Assembly: GCA_010015655.1 (NCBI GenBank) | Contig: ML976663.1 | Location: forward strand, 339,617 to 403,616 | Source: Bimuria novae-zelandiae CBS 107.79 | Lineage: Eukaryota; Ascomycota; Dothideomycetes; Pleosporales; Didymosphaeriaceae | Direction: 5' to 3' | Length of the DNA: 64,000 nt | Shown here: positions 31,810-40,493 of the stretch, one piece after another | How the letters are laid out: each line of letters starts with the position of its first letter | Position numbering within the stretch: the first letter of the stretch is position 1 | Program-made: the position numbers and the translations under genes | The notes under the pieces: model-generated | The model's input: only the letters and a program-made list of their open reading frames with translations | Told to the model about the DNA's origin: nothing | Database searches by the model: none

Positions 31810-32379
31810 ATGAAGGTCTTTCTCACTCTTATGGCCGCCGCTGCGCTTGCGCAGGGTCTTGAATTCGCGATTAATGGTGTCGAAGGGAAGCTTGTGAGGA
31901 GGGAGTTTGAACCACTGTCGACGCCGGTGACGGGGGCAGCTCGTCGGTAAGTCTACTGATTTTCTTCCAGGCTTCGAGAAAGCAGTGTTGCTGACTTGTG
32001 TGAATGAATGGCTGCAGAAGCAACGGCTCCACCCCTAGCTGACCCGGCTGCCGGCGCGGAGGGCGCGGCTCCGGAAGCTAAGGGGAAGGGAAAAGCTACT
32101 GATGCCGCTCCTCCTGCCCCTGATGCCACTACGCCTCCACCACCTCCAGCCGACGCGGAGGGTGTGGCACCTGATGCGAAGGGAAATGGCAACGGTAATG
32201 GGAAGGGAAATGGCAACGGTAATGGGAAGGGAAATGGCAACGGTAATGGGAAGGGAAATGGCAACGGTAATGGGAAGGGAAATGGCAACGGTAATGGGAA
32301 GGGAAATGGCAATGGTAATGGGAAAGATAAGGAGAACCAGCGCCGGGCGTTGAAGTTTTTCTACGAGATGGAAGAATAG
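31810..32379 (+). CDS. Small secreted Gly/Asn/Lys-repeat protein, gene A (splicing uncertain)
   Basis: Exon 1 starts at ATG 31810 with a signal peptide (MKVFLTLMAAAALAQG) followed by a KLVRRE dibasic site, and ends at a strong GTAAGT at 31947. The downstream open frame (32008-32379) is protein-like: Ala/Pro-rich, then six KGNGNGNG repeats, ending KFFYEMEE. The obvious splice to 32018 (GCTGCAG) gives a different phase and stops at 32040 (53 residues). Joining the repeat frame in phase needs a weaker donor (for example GTCGGT at 31943, phase 1) or an ancestral indel. The gene is thus either mis-spliced by my reading or frameshifted. It is a paralogue of gene B at 34272. Function unknown; a secreted surface or effector-type protein is possible. 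Confidence 0.45.
32179..32322 (+). repeat. Six tandem 24-bp coding repeats
   Basis: Six nearly identical 24-bp units, each encoding KGNGNGNG; the last unit has one AAC-to-AAT change. No spacers, so not CRISPR. Near-identity at the DNA level indicates recent expansion or ongoing slippage and recombination. Confidence 0.9.
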
Positions 32380-32590
32380 GATGAGCTGAGTGAGAAGAAA
32401 AGCGGTGGAGGGCTCGGGACGCATTGATTTGCTACTCTTGAGGATATTGACGGATTGAGTGAGTGGGAAGGTTGGAAAGCTTGGTGTAAGAGAGGGGGGA
32501 ATGACCGATGGGTGCAAAGTATCCGTGTTTGTGGCAGAGCCATGCCACGGCGAAGTCAACATGTAGCACCTCGAATCAAATCATGTTACT

Positions 32591-33652
32591 ATGGGTTTGA
32601 TATGATGGTCAATCTCCCGCGTGAAGCTGAGTGTGCTGCTTGGGAACGGATGAGGAGTGTTGTTGGGCAACAGAGCTACTGTGCCAACGAGTAAAGTTTT
32701 AGAAGGAAGAAAGTCGTTTGTGAAGGTTGCTCTACCAATCAAAACCTGCGAATATGATTCTATGTACCCCTTATGTATATTTGTGTGGAAGTGTATTCTT
32801 AAAACATTAACAAGAGGCTTCCGACCTTCGGCCAGACACCTGTTATGGTGGATAAATATACCCACGCTACTACTGGTGAATGCTAACACAGGGTACCTTA
32901 ACCGCACAGCAGTAGCTTAATCACCCAACACATTCCTCTTCCCTCTCCCACTCCATCACATCCACCGCACGTTCACCTCGCAAAAATGAGTGCCAACGCC
33001 CCACTCTTCTCTATCCTTTACTACACTAACCCCTTCTACTTTTGTAAGCGCGCCCTCGCCCTCCTCCCAAAAGCTCTGCCCCAAATACATGCTCCACCAC
33101 TCCCCCACCCACGTACTGTCACTCCTATACCTCACTCCCCGTATACGGCCTCGCTGTCCTTCCCGCGGGCTTTTACAAAGATTTGTCCACGTCCAAAATC
33201 CAGGTCATCAAAGACGCCGAAGTCGAGCACATCGACATGACCGCGCGCCGCATGGAGTTCAAGTTTTACAGGCTTACATAAGTCTTTTAACAAGCTCACT
33301 TACCTCTTCTGGGGGATAAAATTCTCAAAGATGCCTGAACGAATGATCGATCACCAGGTGACAAGTTCACATAATCAACCTCCTCGCACTCGCGAGCGCG
33401 TTCCAGGCGTCTCCCAAACAGGTCATGTTGTCCCGCACCTTGTCAAAGTCTGACAGCCCTACGCACGTGCGTGACACTGTCACAGACTTAACGCAACGCA
33501 CTCCGGCAGCGAGCGCTGCGCCTGCGAGAATGGGGGCGTTGTTAATCGTCCGTTTCCTGGTTGCTGCGTGTCATATGATCTGTTCAGGTTGTTGAATATA
33601 ATAAAAGAAAAGCTTCTTGTTGTTGAGCGCTTGCCCAGTGTAGCCAGAACCA
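32591..33652. other. Spacer between the duplicated copies
   Basis: About 1 kb. Apart from the possible gene fragment at 32986-33281 (separate entry), I see only short frames. The sequence near 33460-33560 is promoter-like and runs into copy B. Confidence 0.4.
32986..33281 (+). pseudogene. Possible gene fragment (flavoprotein-like peptide)
   Basis: An ATG at 32986 opens MSANAPLFSILYYTNPFYF, followed by a GTAAGC donor-like site. In another frame, 33114-33281 encodes a protein-like stretch (YGLAVLPAGFYKDLSTSK, VIKDAEVEHIDMTARR) ending in TAA at 33279. The GFY...L....IQVI...VEHID pattern is reminiscent of flavin monooxygenases, but weak. No single splice makes a full gene; it is probably a degraded fragment or not a gene. 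Confidence 0.25.
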
Positions 33653-33911
33653 TTGGAAGCACCGAAACCCTGGCTTGTCAAGGCTGTGTCAGACTTCGAG
33701 CCCAGTGTCAAGGGTATATATCTCGCAGCTTAGACGAGCTGCGATGGACACCAAGATTTAGGGTATACATGAGCTGTCCGGCAACATCCTCCGCGAGGAG
33801 CGCCAAGTGCAATGCGTCATGTTGAGATCGCGATCGCGGGTAGGCACATGTTCAGCCTCACGATTAAGCTGCCTGCCTCACGGTTAAGGCCAACTCGTGG
33901 TAAAATCGAGA

Positions 33912-33919
33912 TATATAAG
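33912..33919 (+). promoter_or_regulatory. TATA box of gene B
   Basis: TATATAAG at 33912-33919 within the block conserved between copies A and B; the copy A equivalent is diverged (GATACAAAG). It is followed by a poly-T tract (about 33944-33957) and a pyrimidine-rich leader to the ATG at 34272. Confidence 0.5.
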
Positions 33920-34271
33920 CCTTGTGATGACCACAGAAAACTTTTTTTTTTTTTTACAACAGCGACTTTGACTTCTTTGTGTCCTTACCACTTCGATTTT
34001 AAACCCAACACTCTCGTTCCGTTACTTTCAAGACCAACACTCTCATTCCCTCTCTTTTAAATAAACACCTTGACTCCAGTTTCTTTCAACCCCCCCAAAA
34101 AAAAACTCATTTCTGTCCTTTTCGTTGGATCCGTCCATCTCCATCTCTTGCGAGCCGCCTATCCATCCATTCGTTTCGAGCTTTCGAGTCGCCTATCCAT
34201 CCATCTCTTTCAAACCACCTATCCATCTACCCCTTTCAAACCATTTATCTATCCACCCTTTTTTCGAAAAA

Positions 34272-34840
34272 ATGAAGGTCATCCTCAGCCTTGTTGCCGC
34301 CGCGGGGGAGTTCGACATCGCCAGAGCCCGCGTTCTGCAGAGGGAGGCCGCGACGAGTGATCCTGCTTCCGCGTAAGTCCATCCATCCCATCCCATTCTA
34401 CATTCTTCCTTCCTTCCTTCCTTCCTTCCTCGGGGCTTCAAATCGGCAACAACGCTGATGTTTAGGTGTAGGGCTTCAGAAGCAACAAAGCCCCGGCCTT
34501 TTTCTCTAGCCGCTCGACAGCAACAGGGCACAGGAAAAGCCAGCAGTTCAGGACCGATCGGGTGGAAGGGCAACCAAGACTCCGGTCCGCTTTTGGGCCG
34601 CGCTTCGCAGATGAGGATCGGGAGGGCAGCGCGCCCTCGTTGGGCGGGCTGACGGGACCCGTGGAGCCGAACGAGCCCAGGCAAGTGAAGGAGAAGGGGA
34701 CGGGCTTCGCGAAATCGAAGGGGAAGGCGACTGGCGCGCTTTTGGGGGCTCGCGATCCGCAATTGGGGGGTCCGGAGGGGAGGGGCCCTATGACGGGCGG
34801 GAGGTGGCCTAACCAGCGCAGGGTTTTGACTCTCTTCTAG
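34272..34840 (+). CDS. Small secreted-protein-like gene B, paralogue of gene A
   Basis: Exons are 34272-34372 and 34480-34840 (GTAAGT donor; CTTCAG acceptor at the same place as the gene A acceptor), giving 153 residues. Exon 1 (MKVILSLVAAAGEFDIARAR) aligns with the gene A signal peptide but lacks about five hydrophobic residues, so its secretion signal is weakened. Exon 2 is basic, rich in Gly/Pro/Arg and has KSKGKATGALLG, comparable with GKGKATDAA in gene A. The two matching tails are read in different frames relative to the acceptor, so one copy has suffered an indel. The intron contains a CTTC microsatellite (34405-34430). No known domain. Confidence 0.45.
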
Positions 34841-35355
34841 AGTTGGAATGGGTACGAGGGATGGGAGAGCTCTTAAAGACATTGATGGATGGAGAGGCAC
34901 AGGGAGGGGGAAAGGCAGAGGTTTGGACACGGGTTTGTGGTGCACGGCGAAAACAACATGTAGCATTTCAAATAGAGATTATATTAGCACGAGTTTGATG
35001 TCCTTGGATTTTTCTTGGGTAAGGGTGGTTGCGATGTATACGCGGACTAGCTGGGCGGTTCGTGAGACTGGGCTTGGAAGCAGCGAAGAACACGAAGCCT
35101 TTCTGCCAGTTACGAGTAGAGACTATGAAGTTTAGACTGGATAGAACAATTTCTGTAAAAAGTGGAACAAATGCCAAAATTAGTGCGCTGGTGTAATGCA
35201 AGCTCCTAGATACCGGAACAAGAGAGAGAAAAAAAACTCGGCTCTATAGCATGATCCCAGGCCCAACTGTGAAGATTTCTAACATTCTCTCGTCTAAACA
35301 TCTTCCCCGCTTCAAGAAACCAAAATGCACCAACATAAAGGGATTGCAAGAACAT
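34841..35355. other. 3' region of gene B and convergent spacer
   Basis: About 500 bp up to the 3' end of the minus-strand membrane protein gene. It includes the copy B 3' homology block; no gene seen. Confidence 0.45.
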
Positions 35356-35982
35356 TCATCGTCGTCCCAACACCTTCGTCCACCCAGGTTGCCCTGTCCC
35401 TCTGGGGTCATAGCAGTACATATAGTACAGCAGGGTCGCTCCAACATTGAGGGCAAAGAAATAGCGAGAAAGAACATACTCAACCTTTCTCGCCGCACCC
35501 CTACTTTCCAAGCAAACAGCCTCGAAGGCGACGTACGGAGCGATGTACATGCATAACCACACTTTTGTCCACACTAGGCCGTCCACGGCATACAGCTTTA
35601 CGAAGCTGGGGATCACGAAGAGGAAGCCGAAGAGGCGCGTGTACGGCGATTTCCGGAAGTCTTCGAAGGCGCCGGTGACGGCGTCATCGTAGCCGTAGAG
35701 CTGCGTCATTACGATGCGGAAGCCGAGCCGGCAGGACCAGGTTCTGAGGGTGTAGTATTGCAGGCGGAGGAGGAACACGAGCATATCGAGGGTGCACATG
35801 ATGGGGGAGACGCGCAGCCAGGGACCGATTGCCGCCGGGGCGTCACAGATCTTTCCTCCTGGGTAGCCAGTGAAGCCTAATGCAATCGGAAGGAGACCGC
35901 CGGTGAACACGGAGCCCCACGAGAGCGTGTTGTCGTCCGTTGGCGGCGCCGGACTGGTCAGGGCGTCCGTTGTATTTGACAT
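35356..35982 (-). CDS. Multi-pass membrane protein of unknown function
   Basis: 208 residues from ATG at 35982 (MSNTTDALTS). The frame is open to an upstream ATG at 36168, but that extension is Arg/Lys/Cys-rich and UTR-like. Hydrophobic segments: VFTGGLLPIALGF, MCTLDMLVFLLRLQ, LFGFLFVIPSFVKLYAV, CMYIAPYVAFEAVCL and YFFALNVGATLLYYMYC, suggesting four or five membrane passes. Short charged loops contain Tyr/Asp (YGYDDAVTGAFEDF). I do not recognise the family; it looks like one of the fungal-specific hypothetical membrane proteins. Confidence 0.6.
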   Translation of the reverse strand: MSNTTDALTSPAPPTDDNTLSWGSVFTGGLLPIALGFTGYPGGKICDAPAAIGPWLRVSPIMCTLDMLVFLLRLQYYTLRTWSCRLGFRIVMTQLYGYDDAVTGAFEDFRKSPYTRLFGFLFVIPSFVKLYAVDGLVWTKVWLCMYIAPYVAFEAVCLESRGAARKVEYVLSRYFFALNVGATLLYYMYCYDPRGTGQPGWTKVLGRR

Positions 35983-36893
35983 CCTGCTGGTAGGGGCCGC
36001 TCTTGCTGGGTAGTGTTCGTGGAAAGTGTCGATAGCTTGAGAAAGTCGTTCTGATGGTAGTAAATCAGACTGGGGTTTTGTTCGTCGGAGCGTGTTGATC
36101 TGAATACAGAAGAAGACAGCCTTGCCCTTTAAGCAACACCGAGGCACCTTGAAGTTTGAGACCGCCATGACGCCAGATTCGCGGTCAACAGCATCCGCAT
36201 TCGTGTATCGTCGCAGTGCGTATGTTCTCCATCATGACTCCGCCCTGCCACATCATCTCCTTTCCGCGTAGACACGTCCAAGTGGACCCGAAGCCGTTAT
36301 GATGCGCAAATCGAGTTTTTTTCTCCATGGTCCCTGTTGTTCCAACACTTCACAGCGGCCGCTACGGCAGGGGCCACCGGACGTGACGATCCCTGTAGGG
36401 CCGCAGAGTCTGGACGTTACTGACGAGATGACGAGATGACGCAAAAGAAAGACGAATATGGAAGAGTTTCGGCCAGATAGAAAAGCCGCCCCGGGTAGTG
36501 TTGTCTCCCGTGAGATTCAAGCTGAGATCTTCACATCAGCATGTGAAAATGATCGTCAGCGGCTTTTTACCACACCAGTGCAGGGGTTGTACCCGTCAAC
36601 GGCGTCAACTTGATCGTGAACAAATCCCCGTAAATCGCCGGCCCCTGAGCTGAGGAATGAGGTGGCTGCGGCAGTGCCCGTTAGCGTTCCTTGGATGGAA
36701 GGCTAGCGCAGAGTCCGGCGCAAGCCTCCTCGTACTCTATTGCGTCCAAGGTGCGGAATAACCAAACTCGAGGGACATGATCAGGCGATGTCCAAACTCA
36801 TCGAACGGCCAAGCTCCAGCACTTATAGTATTTCGCGATAGATGCTAGCTCGAAATGGTGCAGGTGGTGTTGCTCCTCTCGACACAGTCAGGC
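35983..36893. other. Spacer with no supported gene
   Basis: About 900 bp between two minus-strand genes. Frames are short and unspliced joins are not convincing. It contains the promoter of the membrane protein gene and the 3' UTR of DPH2. Confidence 0.4.
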
Positions 36894-38633
36894 TCAATGC
36901 AACCTCTCCTCCTTCCCAACAACATACCCCCTCGCAATCCCACTCCGCCCTTCCTCCATCTTCGCAGCGCGTCCCTCCGCGTTGTTCCCCTCGTCTTGTG
37001 TATAGTCGCTGCCCAGGCCCTGCCACGTCCTCTTGTCGCGCAAGAACTCCGCGCCCGGCGACACAACGCCTCCAATCTGCGCGAGCTCACCGTTTGCGCG
37101 CTTAGCAAGCACAGTACTGGTGGAGGCTGCCATCCCATCTTCAAGCTGCGACCGTGCTCGCAATCCCACTTTCGCCGTACTGCTCCGCATAGGCCGTGAA
37201 TGCGAGACGTACCGCCCAGTCCTGAGATCGAACTCGGGCGGCGCGGATTCTTCTTCAGAATCGTACTCCGCATCTGCACCACCGTCGCCATTCGTTCGCT
37301 CCTCTACGTCTGCATTTTGACTCCCAGCAGCACCATTGACGCCTTCGTCTGATCTGCGTTCCTGCTGGTTCATCACGTTCTGGAAATCGGCTTCCCACTC
37401 GCCCGTCCACACTCTGCTCTCGTCGGTCTGCAACGCGATACCGAGCTCGAATGGCGTGATGAGCGGTTTCCAGAAATCCTTGCTTTCGATCAGACTGCTC
37501 TCCCAGCACCCGATGACGACCCATCCGCCGACCTCGCTGAAGTTGGCGACCTTGGCTGCGTTGACCTTGCCGACGACGAAGGTGTAGGCTTTCTTGCCAG
37601 CGGCGGCGATTTGTTTCTGAACATGGGATAGGATGTGCATGTAGTTCTTGACGGAGAGGGTATTGATCAGGATGCCAAAGACGGAGGCGGAAGAGAGGGA
37701 TGTGAGGAGGGCGTAGCGGCGGCGTAAAGCGAGGGACGTCGAGGCGAGAGTAGCGGATGGCGCAGGGGTATCGGTGGGGTATATGTGTGTAGACGCGACG
37801 CGGGAAGACAATGTGAGGAGCAGTGAAGGCGGCGGGTTTGAAATATGAAAGAGGTCGTATTCTCGAAGCGCGTCTTTCGAGCCTTCGACTTCCGCTGGTA
37901 TCGTACGGTTCGGTAGTAAGCTGCCCGGGTTGTGTACGATCTCCGTCGCGAAGACATTTGTGTATCCGACTTCGCGAAGGCGGGCGTGGAGCGTGGGTAT
38001 GTGGTGCGAATAAGGTATGTCCGCCATGAGCGCAATCTTCTTGTCTTTCTCTGGATACGTCTGCTGGAAGGTTGACACAACAGGGCCCAGATCCAGCTCT
38101 CGCTCAGTGAAGACGTATATTACAGGCAGCCGAGACGGCGGAGAGAGACACGAGCGTCCGTAGTGCACAACGACATCCGCATCAACGTGTTCGGCGGCGA
38201 CCTCGTCCACGCAGCAAGCGCCATAAGACGTGTCTGCCAGTATGAACAGCCTCTCTTCTTCGTCCTCTTGCTCCTGTTTCACGTCCATTTTCTCCAGCTT
38301 TTCGGCAATTTCATCCTCGGTACCTTTCCCGCTGGCAGTCCCGTCTCGAGAGGGAGCCTTCTGTTTCTCCCGCGCGCTCTTCAACCCCTTCGCCAACCCT
38401 TCGTATACCCTCGGCGCATCCACCAACATCCGATCCGGGAACTGTAGCGCTATCCTCTTCCATCTTCCCTGCCTGATCTCTTTCACCGTTCTCTCGATCT
38501 CGTACGTGAGCGCGACCTGCTCGTGCGACAGCCTCGGAAGACTGGAGGTATCGACTGTAGGCGTCGGATCTTCGAATATATGTGTGTCGGGCGTCGAAAG
38601 GACAGGCGCGGATTCGGGGGCGTGACCGGCCAT
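36894..38633 (-). CDS. DPH2: Diphthamide biosynthesis protein 2
   Basis: 579 residues from ATG at 38633 (MAGHAPES); the frame is open to another ATG at 38783, but the extra 50 residues look like leader. Dph2 pairs with Dph1 in a radical iron-sulfur enzyme that transfers the 3-amino-3-carboxypropyl group of SAM to a His of elongation factor 2, the first step of diphthamide synthesis. Seen here: RIALQFPDRMLVDAPRVYEG near the N-terminus, DTSYGACCVDEVAAEHVDAD followed by VVHYGRSCLSP, and VVIGCWESSLIESKDFWKPL with the downstream TPFELGIAL. These are the conserved Cys-containing blocks of the family. A 30-residue acidic insertion follows VYEGLAKGL. Single exon. Confidence 0.92.
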   Translation of the reverse strand: MAGHAPESAPVLSTPDTHIFEDPTPTVDTSSLPRLSHEQVALTYEIERTVKEIRQGRWKRIALQFPDRMLVDAPRVYEGLAKGLKSAREKQKAPSRDGTASGKGTEDEIAEKLEKMDVKQEQEDEEERLFILADTSYGACCVDEVAAEHVDADVVVHYGRSCLSPPSRLPVIYVFTERELDLGPVVSTFQQTYPEKDKKIALMADIPYSHHIPTLHARLREVGYTNVFATEIVHNPGSLLPNRTIPAEVEGSKDALREYDLFHISNPPPSLLLTLSSRVASTHIYPTDTPAPSATLASTSLALRRRYALLTSLSSASVFGILINTLSVKNYMHILSHVQKQIAAAGKKAYTFVVGKVNAAKVANFSEVGGWVVIGCWESSLIESKDFWKPLITPFELGIALQTDESRVWTGEWEADFQNVMNQQERRSDEGVNGAAGSQNADVEERTNGDGGADAEYDSEEESAPPEFDLRTGRYVSHSRPMRSSTAKVGLRARSQLEDGMAASTSTVLAKRANGELAQIGGVVSPGAEFLRDKRTWQGLGSDYTQDEGNNAEGRAAKMEEGRSGIARGYVVGKEERLH

Positions 38634-38880
38634 TTTTTGTTGGAACCGAGTGTCGTTGGTAGATGTGAAGTTTGGCGGGGGTTCGAAACTTTTTGGTGGC
38701 GGGGTCGAACGTCGGGCATTAAATTCGCCGATGGAGAATATCAAGTGAGTGAGGGCAGGGTTAGTCAGCAAGAATTCATCCAACTCTCGCGTTAAGCTCT
38801 CCTCTTAGGCATCAAATTTATAAGGTTAGTGTTGAAACCGTAGCTGTTTGTCTGTATTGAGTATTCCAGTCCTCCCCTCT

Positions 38881-39940
38881 CTAAAACACCATAGCCCCCC
38901 CATCAACAATAACATCCGTCCCATTAACATACCTCCCCGCCTCGCTAACCAGCATGACCAACGGCCCCGTCAACTCCCACGGCACGCCCATCCTGCCCAT
39001 CGGATTCCTCCGATTCCACTCCTTCCTCGCCCTCTCCAACCCCTCGCCCTCATTCAAAATAGTATCCATATACCCCGGACTCAGCGCATTCACTCTGATC
39101 CCCAGGGCCGCCCACTCCGCCGCCAGACTCTTCGTCAAGCTCAGCAGCGCCGTCTTGGAGCTATTATATGCCGCTTGCGGCTGCGGGAAATTCGTGTGGT
39201 GCGCGGAGATGGATGCCGTGAAGACGATGCTACCACCCGTGCCTTGGGTCTGGATTTGCCGCGCAAAGGCCTGCGCGCAGAGGAAGGAGCCTGTGAGGTT
39301 GATGTCGTGGGTGCGGCGCCAGTTCGCGGCTGACATGTCGAGGGCGGGCTCGCAGCCGACGACGCCGGCGAAGCAGCAGAGGATATCTACCGAGCCGAGG
39401 ACTTTGACCGTGTCGATGATGGCGGACGCGATTTGCGCTTCGTCGCGGACGTCGACGGCTTCGGTGATGATGCGGCGGTCGGGGAATTTCTTGTGGAGCG
39501 CTGTGATGGCGGGGAGCGCTTGGTCGGGGGAGAGGTCCCAGAGGGCGAGGCCGGAGGCGCCGTGCTCGAGAAGGGCGGAGGCGGCTTCGAGGGCGAGGGT
39601 GCCGGCGCCGCCGGTGACTGTGGAGTATCTCATCAGCGGTGTCGTTCTTCTTCCTCAAATTACATCCAGCATTGCTATACAGAGCAGAGCGTGTCTTGCT
39701 GGACAAAACAACAACGAATTCAAAAGTGCGTGCATCGAATAATTGCAGCTGCCGATAATGAGGTAGTGACGTACCAATCACATTCCCCTTGACCGAAAAC
39801 CGATGCTGCGCTCTCTGCGCCGCACTCAACCCCTCCGGCGGTAACCTCGGCGCTGTAAGAGGATTATCCGCCGTGCTCAGCACCATCTCAGGTAACTGCC
39901 TCATCTTGAGACTCTCTCTGCTCTCTGGATCGTCCGACAT
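38881..39940 (-). CDS. Short-chain dehydrogenase/reductase, polyol or sugar type
   Basis: Exons are 39940-39775 and 39617-38881; the 157-bp intron (GTACGT...CCACAG) restores the cofactor motif by joining KGNVI to VTGGAGTLALEA, giving 300 residues. The start ATG at 39940 (MSDDPESRES) is chosen because the longer frame begins only with GTG. Classical SDR features are the TGGAGTLA glycine motif, the substrate Ser in FTASISA, YNSSK (Tyr/Lys catalytic pair near 206-210), the NALSPGYMDT segment after the active site, and a C-terminal VNGTDVIVDGGAMVF. The usual NNAG motif reads CFAG. The N-terminal 50-residue extension and overall layout resemble fungal NADP-dependent mannitol/sorbose or arabinitol dehydrogenases; the substrate cannot be told from sequence alone. 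Confidence 0.85.
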
Positions 39941-40493
39941 ATCGACTACCACCCGATTCGCTCAACCTTCACCTGATAATCTAAGTTGAATGAAAGAGAG
40001 ATGTTTTCGTGCAGGAAGTAGCGAGTGTAGAATCTTTGCAGCACGAGCTGTTGTTGTGAACTTCACACTTGTATAGCTCTTTATACCCCGCCCCCACTAT
40101 ACGTAACGCGTACGCCGTGGTAGGAAAGGCTGCCGAGCGGGCGCTCAACGGGGCCATGATCTCATAGGCGCGGAGAGGGTCACCCTCGCCAAATCGACTT
40201 CTTCCGGTATCGGCGTCATTGTTAGTGAAAGGCTCCTCATGGTCTTTTGGCTCATTCAAGAATAAGAACCACACCTGGATTTCCTTCCAGGAGTGTTGAC
40301 GCAGTGAGGGAACTCAGTTCTTTTGGCTCATCATCACTAGCAGGATGCAGTTTGATGAACAGAGAAAGAAAGCGCACGGTTCAGGAGAAGCGTTTGTTCT
40401 ACACGATGCAGGCAAGTATGGATATATAGGTCCAATGCACAGGACATGTACAGAGCTCATCGCTCGCAAAATCGAGAATCATGCGACGGCTTC
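39941..40493. other. Spacer: SDR promoter
   Basis: About 550 bp between the SDR start and the 3' end of the IBtk-like gene, both minus strand; no gene seen. Confidence 0.45.

Larger units (their letters stand above)
31466..32590 (+). repeat. Segmental duplication, copy A
   Basis: This segment is homologous in direct orientation to 33653-34985. Best-preserved blocks are AGCACCGAAACCCT near 31471 (versus 33659), CGAGGAGCGCCAA near 31570 (versus 33793), the GTGGTAAA...GACCACA block near 31637-31675 (versus 33897-33935), and a 3' block around GTTTGTGG...AACATGTAGCA near 32527-32568 (versus 34933-34964). The coding parts between these blocks are much more diverged. Confidence 0.65.
33653..34985 (+). 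repeat. Segmental duplication, copy B
   Basis: Direct-orientation counterpart of 31466-32590, covering promoter, first exon, intron start and 3' end of gene B. It has a longer promoter and leader than copy A, including an imperfect tandem of a CCTATCCATCCA-containing unit of about 26-30 bp in the leader (34150-34260). Confidence 0.65.

Noticed and set aside
32179..32322. CRISPR-like array
   Set aside because: Head-to-tail 24-bp coding repeats without spacers, in a eukaryotic genome.
32035..32562. Minus-strand repeat protein (Pro/Phe/Leu repeats)
   Set aside because: Antisense reading of the KGNGNGNG repeat; no start context or domain.
34193..34966. Minus-strand 257-residue frame
   Set aside because: Antisense to gene B; Pro/Arg/Leu-rich shadow without domain, and the + strand has signal peptide, TATA box and intron shared with its paralogue.
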